Assembly: GCA_021778315.1 (NCBI GenBank)
Contig: JAJYCQ010000040.1
Coordinates: forward strand, 1-15,380
DNA: 15,380 bases
From: Acidobacteriota bacterium
GTDB lineage: Bacteria; Acidobacteriota; Terriglobia; Terriglobales; Acidobacteriaceae
Direction of reading: 5' to 3'
Both the position numbers and the translations under genes were made by a program. Below, piece by piece: positions 1 to 6,748 of this stretch (positions within the stretch are counted from its first letter, which is position 1; each line of letters starts with the position of its first letter). A model generated the notes under the pieces. The model did no database searches. It saw only the letters and a list, made by a program, of their open reading frames with translations, and was not told where the DNA came from.

Positions 1-157
1 AGTACTCGACGGTGCGCGCGAGCGCGAAGGAGTTCGGCGGGATGATGCAGACCGGGCCCTTGCGGTCGACGAAGGATTTCTCGTCGAACACCTTGGGATC
101 GACGATCGTGGAATTGATGTTGGTGAAGATCTTGAATTCCTCCGAGCAGCGGATCTG
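1..157 (-). pseudogene. dcd: dCTP deaminase, internal fragment truncated at its N-terminus (and cut by the window edge)
   Basis: Reading the minus strand from about 157 down to 2 gives 52 residues that match the core of bacterial dCTP deaminase, the enzyme that converts dCTP to dUTP for dTTP synthesis. Visible family blocks are [20 protein letters not shown], then FDEKSFVD, then [16 protein letters not shown], which contains the conserved substrate-binding segment. The roughly 50 N-terminal residues are missing. The family sequence stops at the IR of the usual DIR motif, and the preceding codon is CAG instead of Asp. Continuing the frame upstream meets a stop at 218-220 with no ATG, GTG or TTG before it, so this copy has no possible start. 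The C-terminal part runs off the window. It faces, head to head, a TPR gene that is also N-terminally truncated, which points to a breakpoint near 155. The family call is secure. Whether the cell lacks dcd or the join is an artefact cannot be told from this window. Confidence 0.85.
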
Positions 158-198
158 AAGTTGGGGCGACGCAGAGCGAGGGGCCGAGTCAAACGGAG

Positions 199-1152
199 TT
201 GCAAAAGGGGATTGAGCTTACGCGGCGAGGCCAGTTCGCGGAGGCTATTCCGTCTTTGGTGAAGGCGCGAGAGGAGGCTCCGGGTAGCTATGCAGCTGCG
301 TTCAATCTGGGGTTGTGCTATCTGGGGGTTGGTGATTTCAAGCGGGCCATCGGCGTGCTGACGGACTTGCGCGGTAGTGGGCATGACTCGGCTGCGGTGA
401 ACAATCTTCTGGCTCAGTCGTATATCGGGGATGGGCAACTTCGGCCGGCTTTGGAAGCGGTGAGAGCGGCTTCAACGCAGACGCCGAAGGATGAGCGGCT
501 TTACGCTTTTGTCGCGGACGCGTGCACGGATCACTACGACTATGGGCTTGGGCTACAGGTTGTGGATTTGGGGCTGCGAGAGTTGCCGGACTCTGCGCGG
601 CTTCATTATGAACGAGGGCTTTTTCTTGCGCGGCTCGACCGATTGGAGGAAGCTAAACCGGAGTTTTCGCTGGTCAGCAAACTTTCACCGGGGAGCGATC
701 TTGCTTATCTTGCGATGATTCAGGAGAACCTGTATGAAGACAAGGTTCCGGAGGCATTGTCGCTTGCTAGGGAGGGGATTAAGGCGGGCCATCGTGACTA
801 CCAGATGCTGTCGCTGCTGGGGACGGTGCTGCTGCATGCGGGTGCGGCGCCAGGGCAGTCGGAGTTCATTGAGGCTCGCAAGGCGCTGGAGGCTTCGGTT
901 GCGGCAGAACCGGCGTACTCTACGTCGCAGATCGCTTTGGGGAAGGTGTACATGATGGAAGGGCGGCAACGTGAGGCTGTCGCGCATCTGGAGATTGGAC
1001 GGCAGTTGGAGCCTCGGAACCCTTCTGTCTACGCGAGCCTGGCGGCGCTGTACCGGCAGTTGGGAGAGCGAGCGAAAGCGCAGGAGAGCCTTGCGATGCT
1101 CTCGGAATTATTGAAGGAAAAGACGGCGACGGCGGGGTCACCGAATCGTTAG
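199..1152 (+). CDS. Tetratricopeptide-repeat protein, probably N-terminally truncated
   Basis: The protein is almost entirely TPR helices. Successive units include [80 protein letters not shown] and a C-terminal pair starting near [20 protein letters not shown] and [23 protein letters not shown] proteins are scaffolds for protein-protein contacts, so no specific function can be assigned. The TTG at 199 is the first possible start but has no usable ribosome site. The reading frame stays open back to 136, across the junction with the dcd fragment, and residues encoded by about 158-198 ([15 protein letters not shown]) look like the mature start of a secreted TPR protein. I infer that the true gene began further upstream with a signal peptide that has been lost at the junction. 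It converges on the GntR gene, with a stem-loop between them. Confidence 0.75.
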   Translation: MQKGIELTRRGQFAEAIPSLVKAREEAPGSYAAAFNLGLCYLGVGDFKRAIGVLTDLRGSGHDSAAVNNLLAQSYIGDGQLRPALEAVRAASTQTPKDERLYAFVADACTDHYDYGLGLQVVDLGLRELPDSARLHYERGLFLARLDRLEEAKPEFSLVSKLSPGSDLAYLAMIQENLYEDKVPEALSLAREGIKAGHRDYQMLSLLGTVLLHAGAAPGQSEFIEARKALEASVAAEPAYSTSQIALGKVYMMEGRQREAVAHLEIGRQLEPRNPSVYASLAALYRQLGERAKAQESLAMLSELLKEKTATAGSPNR

Positions 1153-1235
1153 AGCACGCGGAACGTTTGGACGGACGCTGCGTGGGCTGGAGAGGAGCGC
1201 CGAGGTGAGAGGCGTTCGGCAGGAACGCGGATCGA

Positions 1236-1266
1236 GTGAGCGAGGACTACCAGCTTCCTCGTTCAC
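1236..1266 (+). terminator. Stem-loop between the convergent TPR and GntR genes
   Basis: An 11-bp inverted repeat has arms at 1236-1246 (GTGAGCGAGGA) and 1256-1266 (TCCTCGTTCAC) with a 9-nt loop. Ten pairs are Watson-Crick and one is G.U in the plus-strand transcript. In the minus-strand transcript that pair becomes an A.C mismatch, so the hairpin suits the TPR gene better. It begins 83 nt after the TPR stop and overlaps the last codons of the GntR gene, whose stop lies in the loop. There is no U-tract after it, so it is at best a non-canonical terminator or a 3' stability hairpin. Confidence 0.4.
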
Positions 1267-2026
1267 CGAAGATGTCGATGACCCGGCCGAGGCGCTGAGC
1301 GCCTTCCTGCCAGTTGCCCTGTAGACCTCGTTCAACGACGGTGGGATTCCCGGAGATGATTCCGGCGATGATGTCCTCGTGTTCCTTCACGGAGGTGTGC
1401 AGGTTGGAGATGATGGAGCTGGCGTAGAGGCGCCAGTAGCGTTCGGCCTGGGGCTCGATGGCGTTGTGGAGGGTCAAGAGGCGAGAGCCGGCACCGGCGG
1501 CGATGATGAGGCGATGGAAGCTGCGGTCGAGGTCGAAGATTTCGCCGGCGTGGCCGCCTCGTCCATCGGCGATACGGAGCAGGCTGTCATTGATGGCGGT
1601 GAGCTCTTTTGCAAGAGCGATTCGCTTGGGCTCGGGCATCTGGGCGGCACCGCGACCGGCGATTCCTTCGATGCGGCCGATGATGAGATAGAGTTCGCTG
1701 GCGTCTTCCTTGGTGAGAGGGGCGACGACCATACGGGATTTGCTGACCTGGCGCTGCTCGAGGACGTAGCCTTCGCGCTGCAGCCAGTGGATGGCACCTC
1801 GGACGGGAGTGCGGCTCATGTTGAGGCGTTCGGCCAGATCGGCCTCGACGATCCAGGTTCCGGGCGACATTTTGCCGTGCACGATGAGTTCGCGGATCTC
1901 CTGAAAGGCGGTGAGCAGACTGGTTCCGTGCTCGGCCTTATCTCGCTTGTTACCCGATGCAGAGGAACGTGCGCGGCGTTTCAGTTGGCGCTCCTGGGTT
2001 GGGCTGGCTTCCGTCTTCTTTTTCAA
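1247..2026 (-). CDS. GntR-family transcriptional regulator, FCD subfamily; probable regulator of the hydroxyproline operon
   Basis: Numbering from the TTG at 2026, residues about 36-100 form a winged helix-turn-helix with the GntR signature ADLAERLNMSRTPVRGAIHW. Residues about 105-250 form an all-helical FCD ligand domain with the usual metal/ligand residues DRSFH (D167, H171) and a later His in SVKEHEDI (H216). FadR/FCD regulators bind small carboxylates or amino acids and usually repress the neighbouring operon. Here the neighbour is the divergent hydroxyproline operon, which makes a hydroxyproline-pathway metabolite the likely effector; that is inference. The start is a choice: the frame is open to a TTG at 2041, but a strong GGGGAGG lies six bases before the second TTG at 2026, so I prefer 2026 (259 aa). 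The first 30 or so residues are Lys/Arg-rich and probably disordered. Alternatively it could regulate only itself. Confidence 0.88.
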   Translation of the reverse strand: MKKKTEASPTQERQLKRRARSSASGNKRDKAEHGTSLLTAFQEIRELIVHGKMSPGTWIVEADLAERLNMSRTPVRGAIHWLQREGYVLEQRQVSKSRMVVAPLTKEDASELYLIIGRIEGIAGRGAAQMPEPKRIALAKELTAINDSLLRIADGRGGHAGEIFDLDRSFHRLIIAAGAGSRLLTLHNAIEPQAERYWRLYASSIISNLHTSVKEHEDIIAGIISGNPTVVERGLQGNWQEGAQRLGRVIDIFGERGSW

Positions 2027-2032
2027 TGCTTT

Positions 2033-2039
2033 CCTCCCC
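2033..2039 (-). promoter_or_regulatory. Ribosome binding site that decides the GntR start
   Basis: The minus strand reads GGGGAGG, a near-complete Shine-Dalgarno, followed by six bases and TTG at 2026. If translation began at the upstream TTG (2041) this motif would be inside the coding region and nothing comparable would precede it. Confidence 0.6.
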
Positions 2040-2081
2040 AATCACTTTAGCGCATTCGTCCTTGAACGAGGCATGATTTTT

Positions 2082-2110
2082 GATGTAGATGTATCCACAA
2101 TAGTTTACAA
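2082..2110 (-). promoter_or_regulatory. Possible sigma-70-like promoter for the GntR gene
   Basis: On the minus strand a -35-like TTGTAA (2110-2105) and a -10-like TACATC (2087-2082) are separated by 17 bases. The elements lie in the AT-rich gap shared with the divergent operon, so the regulator would control both directions from one site. The match is moderate and found by eye. Confidence 0.35.
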
Positions 2111-2127
2111 TTATGTATATGGTACAT
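2106..2127 (+). promoter_or_regulatory. -10-like box and inverted repeat (putative operator) at the start of the hydroxyproline operon
   Basis: TACAAT at 2106-2111 differs from the consensus -10 by one base; no good -35 is seen at 17 bases. Transcription from it would start at about 2118-2119, on the ATG at 2119, implying a leaderless message, which fits the absence of any Shine-Dalgarno before 2113 or 2119. Over the same bases, ATGTA (2113-2117) and TACAT (2123-2127) make a perfect inverted repeat with a 5-nt centre, the size and AT-rich type of site that FCD regulators bind. ATGTA also recurs at 2083-2087 and 2089-2093. The operator assignment is inference from position and symmetry. Confidence 0.4.
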
Positions 2128-3108
2128 CCTCCTTCGCCTACCAAATGCCTCCACGTCATTGATTCTCATACTGCTGGAGAGCCTACTCGGGTGGTGATCG
2201 CGGGAGGGCCGGAACTTGGTGGGGGAGATCTTTCGAGCCGGTTGCAGCGACTACGTGAGAGCGAAGACTGGTTGCGGACGAGCGTGATTTTTGAGCCGCG
2301 AGGGTCGGAGGTGATTGTGGGGGCGCTGCTCTGCGAGCCGGTGGATCCGGCCCATGCAGCGGGGGTGATCTTCTTCAATGACGTTGGCTATCTGGGGATG
2401 TGTGGGCACGGAACGATTGGGTTAGTGACGACGCTGGCGCACCTGGGCCGAATCGCACCGGGCAAGCACACGATTGAAACGCCGGTGGGGGATGTGCAGG
2501 CTGAGTTGCATGGGGATGGCAGTGTGTCGGTGCAGAATATTCCGAGCTACCGGTACCGCGAGGCGGTTGCGGTGGAGGTTCCGGGCTATGGTCGTTTTGT
2601 GGGTGACATCGCATGGAGCGGTAATTGGTTTTTTTTGATTGGAGAGCACGCGTACGATTTAGAGGTGAAGCATCGCGTGGAGTTGGTGGCGGTGACGACG
2701 GCAATACGGACGGCGCTGATCGAGCAGGGCATCACGGGAGCGGAGGGTGCGTTGATCGACCATGTGGAGCTGTTCTCTGCGCCTGTTGATCCTGCGAACT
2801 CGAGCCGCAATTTTGTGCTGTGTCCGGGGGCGTCCTACGACCGCTCTCCGTGTGGAACGGGGACGAGCGCGAAGATGGCATGTTTGTATGCGGATGGAAC
2901 GCTCAAGCCGGGCGAGTCGTGGCGGCAAGAGGGCATTCTTGGAACGGTATTTGTGGGGTCAGTGGAGCTTGAAGCGGTGAGTGCGGGCGTGCCGGCGCAG
3001 GAGGTTGATTCCGTGCTTCCGACGATCACCGGGCGCGCGTGGATTACCGCTGAGTCAAAGCTGCTGTTCGATCCTACGGATCCATTTCAGGAGGGGATCG
3101 CACTCTGA
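2113..3108 (+). CDS. lhpA: 4-hydroxyproline 2-epimerase (proline racemase family)
   Basis: This is a cofactor-independent epimerase of the proline racemase fold that inverts C2 of trans-4-hydroxy-L-proline to cis-4-hydroxy-D-proline, the first step of the pathway. Family motifs are clear: DSHTAGEPTR near residue 17, GYLGMCGHGTIG with the first catalytic Cys at 97, and DRSPCGTGTSA with the second at 247. The paired cysteines argue against trans-3-hydroxyproline dehydratase, which has Thr at the second site. Hydroxyproline rather than proline as substrate is taken from the following dehydrogenase, deaminase and KGSA dehydrogenase genes. There is no ribosome site before the ATG at 2113 or the one at 2119; a leaderless start at 2119 is possible and would remove two residues. 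The stop shares one base with the next start (TGATG). The symbol is borrowed from the Pseudomonas lhp naming. Confidence 0.92.
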   Translation: MYMVHPPSPTKCLHVIDSHTAGEPTRVVIAGGPELGGGDLSSRLQRLRESEDWLRTSVIFEPRGSEVIVGALLCEPVDPAHAAGVIFFNDVGYLGMCGHGTIGLVTTLAHLGRIAPGKHTIETPVGDVQAELHGDGSVSVQNIPSYRYREAVAVEVPGYGRFVGDIAWSGNWFFLIGEHAYDLEVKHRVELVAVTTAIRTALIEQGITGAEGALIDHVELFSAPVDPANSSRNFVLCPGASYDRSPCGTGTSAKMACLYADGTLKPGESWRQEGILGTVFVGSVELEAVSAGVPAQEVDSVLPTITGRAWITAESKLLFDPTDPFQEGIAL

Positions 3109-4241
3109 TGCGAGCAGATCGTGGTTCCTATGACGTGCTGATCCTCGGCGCCGGCATTGTGGGATGCGCGTGCGCGCGGGAGTGCTCGCAGGCTGGGATG
3201 AGGGTTGCGATCGTAGAGCCGGGCGTGGTGGGAGGTGGAGCAACCGCGGCAGGTATGGGGCACCTGGTGGTGATGGATGACTCGCCCGCGCAGTTGGCGC
3301 TCACGCGATTCTCTCGTTCGCTGTGGATGGAGCTGCTGCCGCAGCTTCCTTCGGCGGTGGAGTATGAGACGCGGGGAACGGTATGGGTTGCGGCGGACGA
3401 TGAAGAGATGGCCGAGGTGTATGCCAAGAAGAAGACGTATGCGGCGTCCGGAGTGGAGGCGGTGGTGCTCGACGCACGGGACCTGGCGGTGGCGGAGCCG
3501 AACCTGCGAGAGGGTCTCGCCGGGGGGCTGTTGGTTCCGGATGATGCTGTGATCTATCCTCCGACGGCTGCTGCGTTTTTTCTGCAGGAGGCGATACGGG
3601 CGGGCGCGGTGTTGCTGCAGGGGCATGCGGCTGTGAGTCTTGGCGAGGGTTCGGTTTCGCTGAGCAATGGCGATACGTATGGCGCTGGATATATTGTGGT
3701 GGCGACTGGTGCGGATGCTCGACTGTTGCCGGCGCTGAAGATACAACGTCGCAAGGGACATCTTCTGATCACGGATCGTTACCCGAACTTTGTGCATCAT
3801 CAGCTGGTGGAGCTGGGGTACTTGAAGAGTGCGCACAAGTCTCTGGCGGACTCGGTGGCATTTAATATTCAGCCGCGGCAAACGGGGCAGCTGCTGATCG
3901 GGTCGTCGCGCCAGTATGGCAATGAAGACGCAGCGATCGAGGACAATGTGCTGCGACGGATGTTGGACCGCGCTTGCGAGTACATGCCTGCGCTGGCAGC
4001 AGTTTCCGGGATTCGTGCGTGGACGGGATTTCGGGCTGCGACGCCGGACAAACTGCCTCTGATTGGTCCGACCGACGATGCGAGGATCTTGCTGGCGTTA
4101 GGGTTTGAGGGGTTGGGCATCACCAACGCTCCGGGGGCGGCGCGGCTGATTGTGGATCATCTGCTTCGTCGCGTGTCTGCGATTGATGCGTCTTTCTATC
4201 TGCCGTCTCGCGTGACCTCTTCGGAGTTGGCGAATGCTTGA
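3108..4241 (+). CDS. lhpB: FAD-dependent D-hydroxyproline dehydrogenase, beta (DAO-fold) subunit
   Basis: This is a 377-residue protein of the D-amino-acid oxidase/glycine oxidase fold. An N-terminal Rossmann motif GAGIVG (14-19) is followed by the acidic residue that binds the FAD ribose (E36 in VAIVEPG) and by the GGGATAAGMGHLVVMDDS segment (41-58). A C-terminal block GLGITNAPGAARLIVDHLL closes the FAD domain. It oxidises cis-4-hydroxy-D-proline to 1-pyrroline-4-hydroxy-2-carboxylate. The two genes that follow encode a small [2Fe-2S] protein and a second flavoprotein, which is the three-subunit arrangement known for Pseudomonas D-hydroxyproline dehydrogenase; electrons are expected to pass to the respiratory chain and not to oxygen. 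AGGAGG lies 13 bases before the ATG, a long spacing, so coupling through the one-base overlap with the epimerase stop may matter more. Sarcosine or glycine oxidase is the alternative from sequence alone. Confidence 0.9.
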   Translation: MRADRGSYDVLILGAGIVGCACARECSQAGMRVAIVEPGVVGGGATAAGMGHLVVMDDSPAQLALTRFSRSLWMELLPQLPSAVEYETRGTVWVAADDEEMAEVYAKKKTYAASGVEAVVLDARDLAVAEPNLREGLAGGLLVPDDAVIYPPTAAAFFLQEAIRAGAVLLQGHAAVSLGEGSVSLSNGDTYGAGYIVVATGADARLLPALKIQRRKGHLLITDRYPNFVHHQLVELGYLKSAHKSLADSVAFNIQPRQTGQLLIGSSRQYGNEDAAIEDNVLRRMLDRACEYMPALAAVSGIRAWTGFRAATPDKLPLIGPTDDARILLALGFEGLGITNAPGAARLIVDHLLRRVSAIDASFYLPSRVTSSELANA

Positions 4242-4485
4242 GTCCGCAGTGGTGACGATATGGATCAATGGCAGCGCGGTCACTGTGCCGCGGGGATCGG
4301 TTGTAAGCGCTGCCATGCTGGGCGCTGGGGTTCCTTGCAGGACTTCGGTTTCGGGAGAGCCACGGACAGCGGTGTGCGGGATGGGCATCTGCTTTGAGTG
4401 CCGGGCGGTGGTGGATGGGGTGTCGCAGCAGCGGACGTGCCAGTTGATCTGTCGTGAGGGAATGCGCGTGGAGACCCAGCGATGA
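4234..4485 (+). CDS. lhpF: Small [2Fe-2S] subunit of D-hydroxyproline dehydrogenase (gamma)
   Basis: This is an 83-residue plant-type ferredoxin-like protein of the HcnA/SoxA-like small-subunit family. Cluster ligands are visible as C48-x4-C53-x2-C56-x12-C69 (CGMGICFEC and the later TC); C35 and C73 are extra cysteines. It starts with the short beta strands VTIWINGSAVTV typical of this fold. Its role is to carry a [2Fe-2S] centre between the two flavin subunits. It overlaps the beta-subunit gene by 8 nt, with GGAG seven bases before the ATG, and overlaps the alpha-subunit gene by 4 nt (ATGA), which favours equal synthesis of the three subunits. Confidence 0.9.
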   Translation: MLESAVVTIWINGSAVTVPRGSVVSAAMLGAGVPCRTSVSGEPRTAVCGMGICFECRAVVDGVSQQRTCQLICREGMRVETQR

Positions 4486-5819
4486 GGACGAAGGCGCGAC
4501 ATGCGGAGGTGCTCGTTGTAGGTGCGGGGCCTGCGGGGATGGCGGCTGCGATTGCGGCGGCTACTTGTAATAAGAGTGTGCTGGTGTTGGATGACAATGC
4601 TGCGGCTGGTGGCCAGATCTGGCGCAAGGGGCTGGAGGGGACGCCGAAGCGAGCGAAGCCAGATGCGCGGAGATCGCGGCAGACAGTGATGCGCGAGGCA
4701 TTCGAGGCGTCGGGCGCGGAGTTGTTGGCGGGACGTCGCGTTGTTGATGCGCCGAGGCCGGGGATGCTGCTTACGGTTGTCGATACGGTTGAGGGTCCGG
4801 TGCAGGAAAGCTTTTCGTGGGAGCGCCTGATTCTGGCGACGGGAGCGCGGGAACGGCTGCTTCCGTTCCCTGGTTGGACGCTGCCTGGAGTGTTCGGAGC
4901 GGGAGGTCTGCAGGCGCTGGTGAAGGGTGGCTACGATGTTCGGGGGAAGCGAGTGGTGGTCGCCGGAACGGGGCCTCTGCTGGTGGCGGTTGCTGCACAT
5001 CTTCAGCAGCGCGGAGCGACGGTTGTGTGTGTTGCGGAACAGGCTCCGTTGGGACAACTGATGCCGTTTGTGGCGGGGTTGTGGTCACATCCGGCCAAGC
5101 TGTATGAGGGGATTCGCTATGGTGCTGCGTTGGCGGGGGCTCCTTACCGGGTGGGGTGGTGGCCGGTTGCGGTGGAGAAAGATGCCACTGGAATGAGGGT
5201 GCGGTTGACCGATGGGAAGCGGACGTTGGTGGAGTCGTGCGACCTGGTTGCGTGCGGGTTTCATCTGGTCCCGAATTCAGAGCTTGCTGAGTTGCTGGGC
5301 TGCCGGTTCAATGGTGACGCGGTGGATGTTGATGATCAGCAGCGGACGTCGGTTGCACATGTATTTTGTGCGGGTGAGCCGACTGGAATTGCGGGTCTCG
5401 ACGCGGCGTTGGTGCAGGGTGAGATTGCGGGTCTCGCAGCGGCGGGGCAAGCTCAGGCGTTGGCTGGGTTGGATAGACGGCGAGCGAAAGAGCGTGCGTT
5501 CGGAGAGCGGTTGAACGCAGCGTTCCGCTTGCGGCCTGAGGTTTGTTCGCTTGCGGCTGCGGACACGCTGGTGTGCCGATGTGAGGACGTTTCTTATGCG
5601 AGGTTGCAGGAGCACTCTGGCTGGACCCAGGCCAAGCTGCAGACGAGGTGCGGGATGGGGCCTTGCCAGGGACGCATCTGCGGGCCGGCGGTGCGGAGCC
5701 TTTTCGGTTGGCGAGCAGGCTCGGTACGGCCGCCAATCTTTCCTATTCCGATCAGCGCCTTCGGAAGCAATGACAACGAATCTTTAGAAGAAGTAGCTAC
5801 TTTTCAGGAGACAGAATGA
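4482..5819 (+). CDS. lhpE: NAD/FAD oxidoreductase alpha subunit of D-hydroxyproline dehydrogenase with C-terminal [2Fe-2S] domain
   Basis: This is a 445-residue two-dinucleotide-binding flavoprotein related to HcnB and OoxA. Residues 14-19 hold the FAD Rossmann motif GAGPAG, residues around 118-122 the ATGAR motif, residues about 157-185 a second Rossmann unit (VVVAGTGPLLVAVAAHL), and 293-299 the VFCAGEP motif near the flavin. The C-terminus is a BFD-like [2Fe-2S] domain with ligands C365, C367, C390 and C395 (CRCEDV and CGMGPCQGRIC). With the beta and gamma subunits it should form the membrane- or quinone-linked dehydrogenase that oxidises D-hydroxyproline. After about residue 410 the tail is hydrophilic and unremarkable. 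It overlaps both neighbours by 4 nt (ATGA). Opine or octopine oxidase alpha subunits look alike; the operon settles the call. Confidence 0.88.
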   Translation: MRTKARHAEVLVVGAGPAGMAAAIAAATCNKSVLVLDDNAAAGGQIWRKGLEGTPKRAKPDARRSRQTVMREAFEASGAELLAGRRVVDAPRPGMLLTVVDTVEGPVQESFSWERLILATGARERLLPFPGWTLPGVFGAGGLQALVKGGYDVRGKRVVVAGTGPLLVAVAAHLQQRGATVVCVAEQAPLGQLMPFVAGLWSHPAKLYEGIRYGAALAGAPYRVGWWPVAVEKDATGMRVRLTDGKRTLVESCDLVACGFHLVPNSELAELLGCRFNGDAVDVDDQQRTSVAHVFCAGEPTGIAGLDAALVQGEIAGLAAAGQAQALAGLDRRRAKERAFGERLNAAFRLRPEVCSLAAADTLVCRCEDVSYARLQEHSGWTQAKLQTRCGMGPCQGRICGPAVRSLFGWRAGSVRPPIFPIPISAFGSNDNESLEEVATFQETE

Positions 5820-6736
5820 ACTGGTTTGGAGTAATGCCTGCAATGACGACCGCCTTCGACGCGAACCTCGACGTCGATCACAAATTTCTTGCGCAACATG
5901 CGAGCTGGCTGCTGGAGAACGGGTGCACGGGGCTGGTGATGCTGGGCTCGCTGGGCGAAGGCGCGACGCTGGAGCATGCGGAGAAGCTCGCGATTTTGAA
6001 GACCGCTGTTGAGGTGTCGGCTAAGAAGAAGACGCCGGTTGTTGCTTCGATCTCGGCGCTGTCTACGGCGAATGCGGTGAAGCTTGCGCATGAAGCTGAG
6101 GGGGTTGGGTGCGACGGGTTGATGGTGCTGCCGCCGTATGTTTATACGTCGGACTGGCGCGAGATGAAGGCGCATGTTGCGACGGTGATAGCTGCGACCA
6201 AGCTGCCCTGCATGCTGTATAACAACCCGGTTGCTTATAAGACGGACTTTCTTCCGGAGCAGATTAAGGAGCTGGCGGCGGAGCACGAGAACCTGGTGGC
6301 GGTGAAAGAGTCGAGCGCGGATGTTCGCCGGATCGCGGCGATTCGGGAGGTGATGGATGATCGCCTGAAGATTTTTGTTGGCGTGGACGATGTGCTGGTG
6401 GAGGGTGTGAATGCTGGTGCGCGGGGATGGGTGGCCGGGCTGGTGAATGCGTTTCCGGCGGAGTCGGTTGAGCTGTTTAACCTGGCGCTTGCTGGACGGC
6501 ATGAAGAGGCGTTCGCGCTGTATCGCTGGTTCCTGCCACTGCTTCGGATGGACACAGTGCCCAAGTTTGTGCAGCTGATCAAGTGGGTGCAGGGGGAGAC
6601 GGGGACGGGCTCGGCAAGGGTTCGCTCGCCGCGTATGGAGATACAGGGTGCGGAGTTGGTGGAGGCGCAGCGGGTGTTGAAGACTGCGTTGGCGAATCTT
6701 CCGGCAGTAAGGTCTACGCCGTTTCCCAAGTTGTAG
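5816..6736 (+). CDS. lhpC: 1-pyrroline-4-hydroxy-2-carboxylate deaminase (DapA/DHDPS family)
   Basis: This is a 306-residue class I aldolase-fold (beta/alpha)8 protein of the dihydrodipicolinate synthase family. The Schiff-base lysine is K164 in VAVKESS, the conserved tyrosine is Y135 in LYNNP, and the loop usually written GTTGE is GSLGE at 44-48. In this pathway the enzyme deaminates and dehydrates the cyclic imine to 2-oxoglutarate semialdehyde plus ammonia. DapA itself is unlikely: the gene sits between the hydroxyproline dehydrogenase and a KGSA dehydrogenase and no lysine-pathway gene is near. The start is firm: AGGAG lies five bases before the ATG and the ATGA overlap couples it to the alpha-subunit gene. 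Confidence 0.9.
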   Translation: MNWFGVMPAMTTAFDANLDVDHKFLAQHASWLLENGCTGLVMLGSLGEGATLEHAEKLAILKTAVEVSAKKKTPVVASISALSTANAVKLAHEAEGVGCDGLMVLPPYVYTSDWREMKAHVATVIAATKLPCMLYNNPVAYKTDFLPEQIKELAAEHENLVAVKESSADVRRIAAIREVMDDRLKIFVGVDDVLVEGVNAGARGWVAGLVNAFPAESVELFNLALAGRHEEAFALYRWFLPLLRMDTVPKFVQLIKWVQGETGTGSARVRSPRMEIQGAELVEAQRVLKTALANLPAVRSTPFPKL

Positions 6737-6748
6737 GAGACTTGATTC

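Noticed and set aside
1379..2050. A 223-codon plus-strand frame opposite the GntR gene
   Set aside because: Gly/Asp/Glu/Ala-rich mirror of the GntR coding sequence with no family signature, whereas the minus-strand GntR is unmistakable.
2113..3108. trans-3-hydroxyproline dehydratase as identity of the first operon gene
   Set aside because: Both catalytic cysteines (MCGHG and SPCGTG) are present; dehydratases carry Thr at the second position.
5816..6736. Lysine-pathway dihydrodipicolinate synthase (dapA) as identity of the DapA-family gene
   Set aside because: The surrounding hydroxyproline dehydrogenase and KGSA dehydrogenase genes and the GSLGE loop fit the pyrroline-carboxylate deaminase better; no lysine or peptidoglycan-precursor gene is adjacent.
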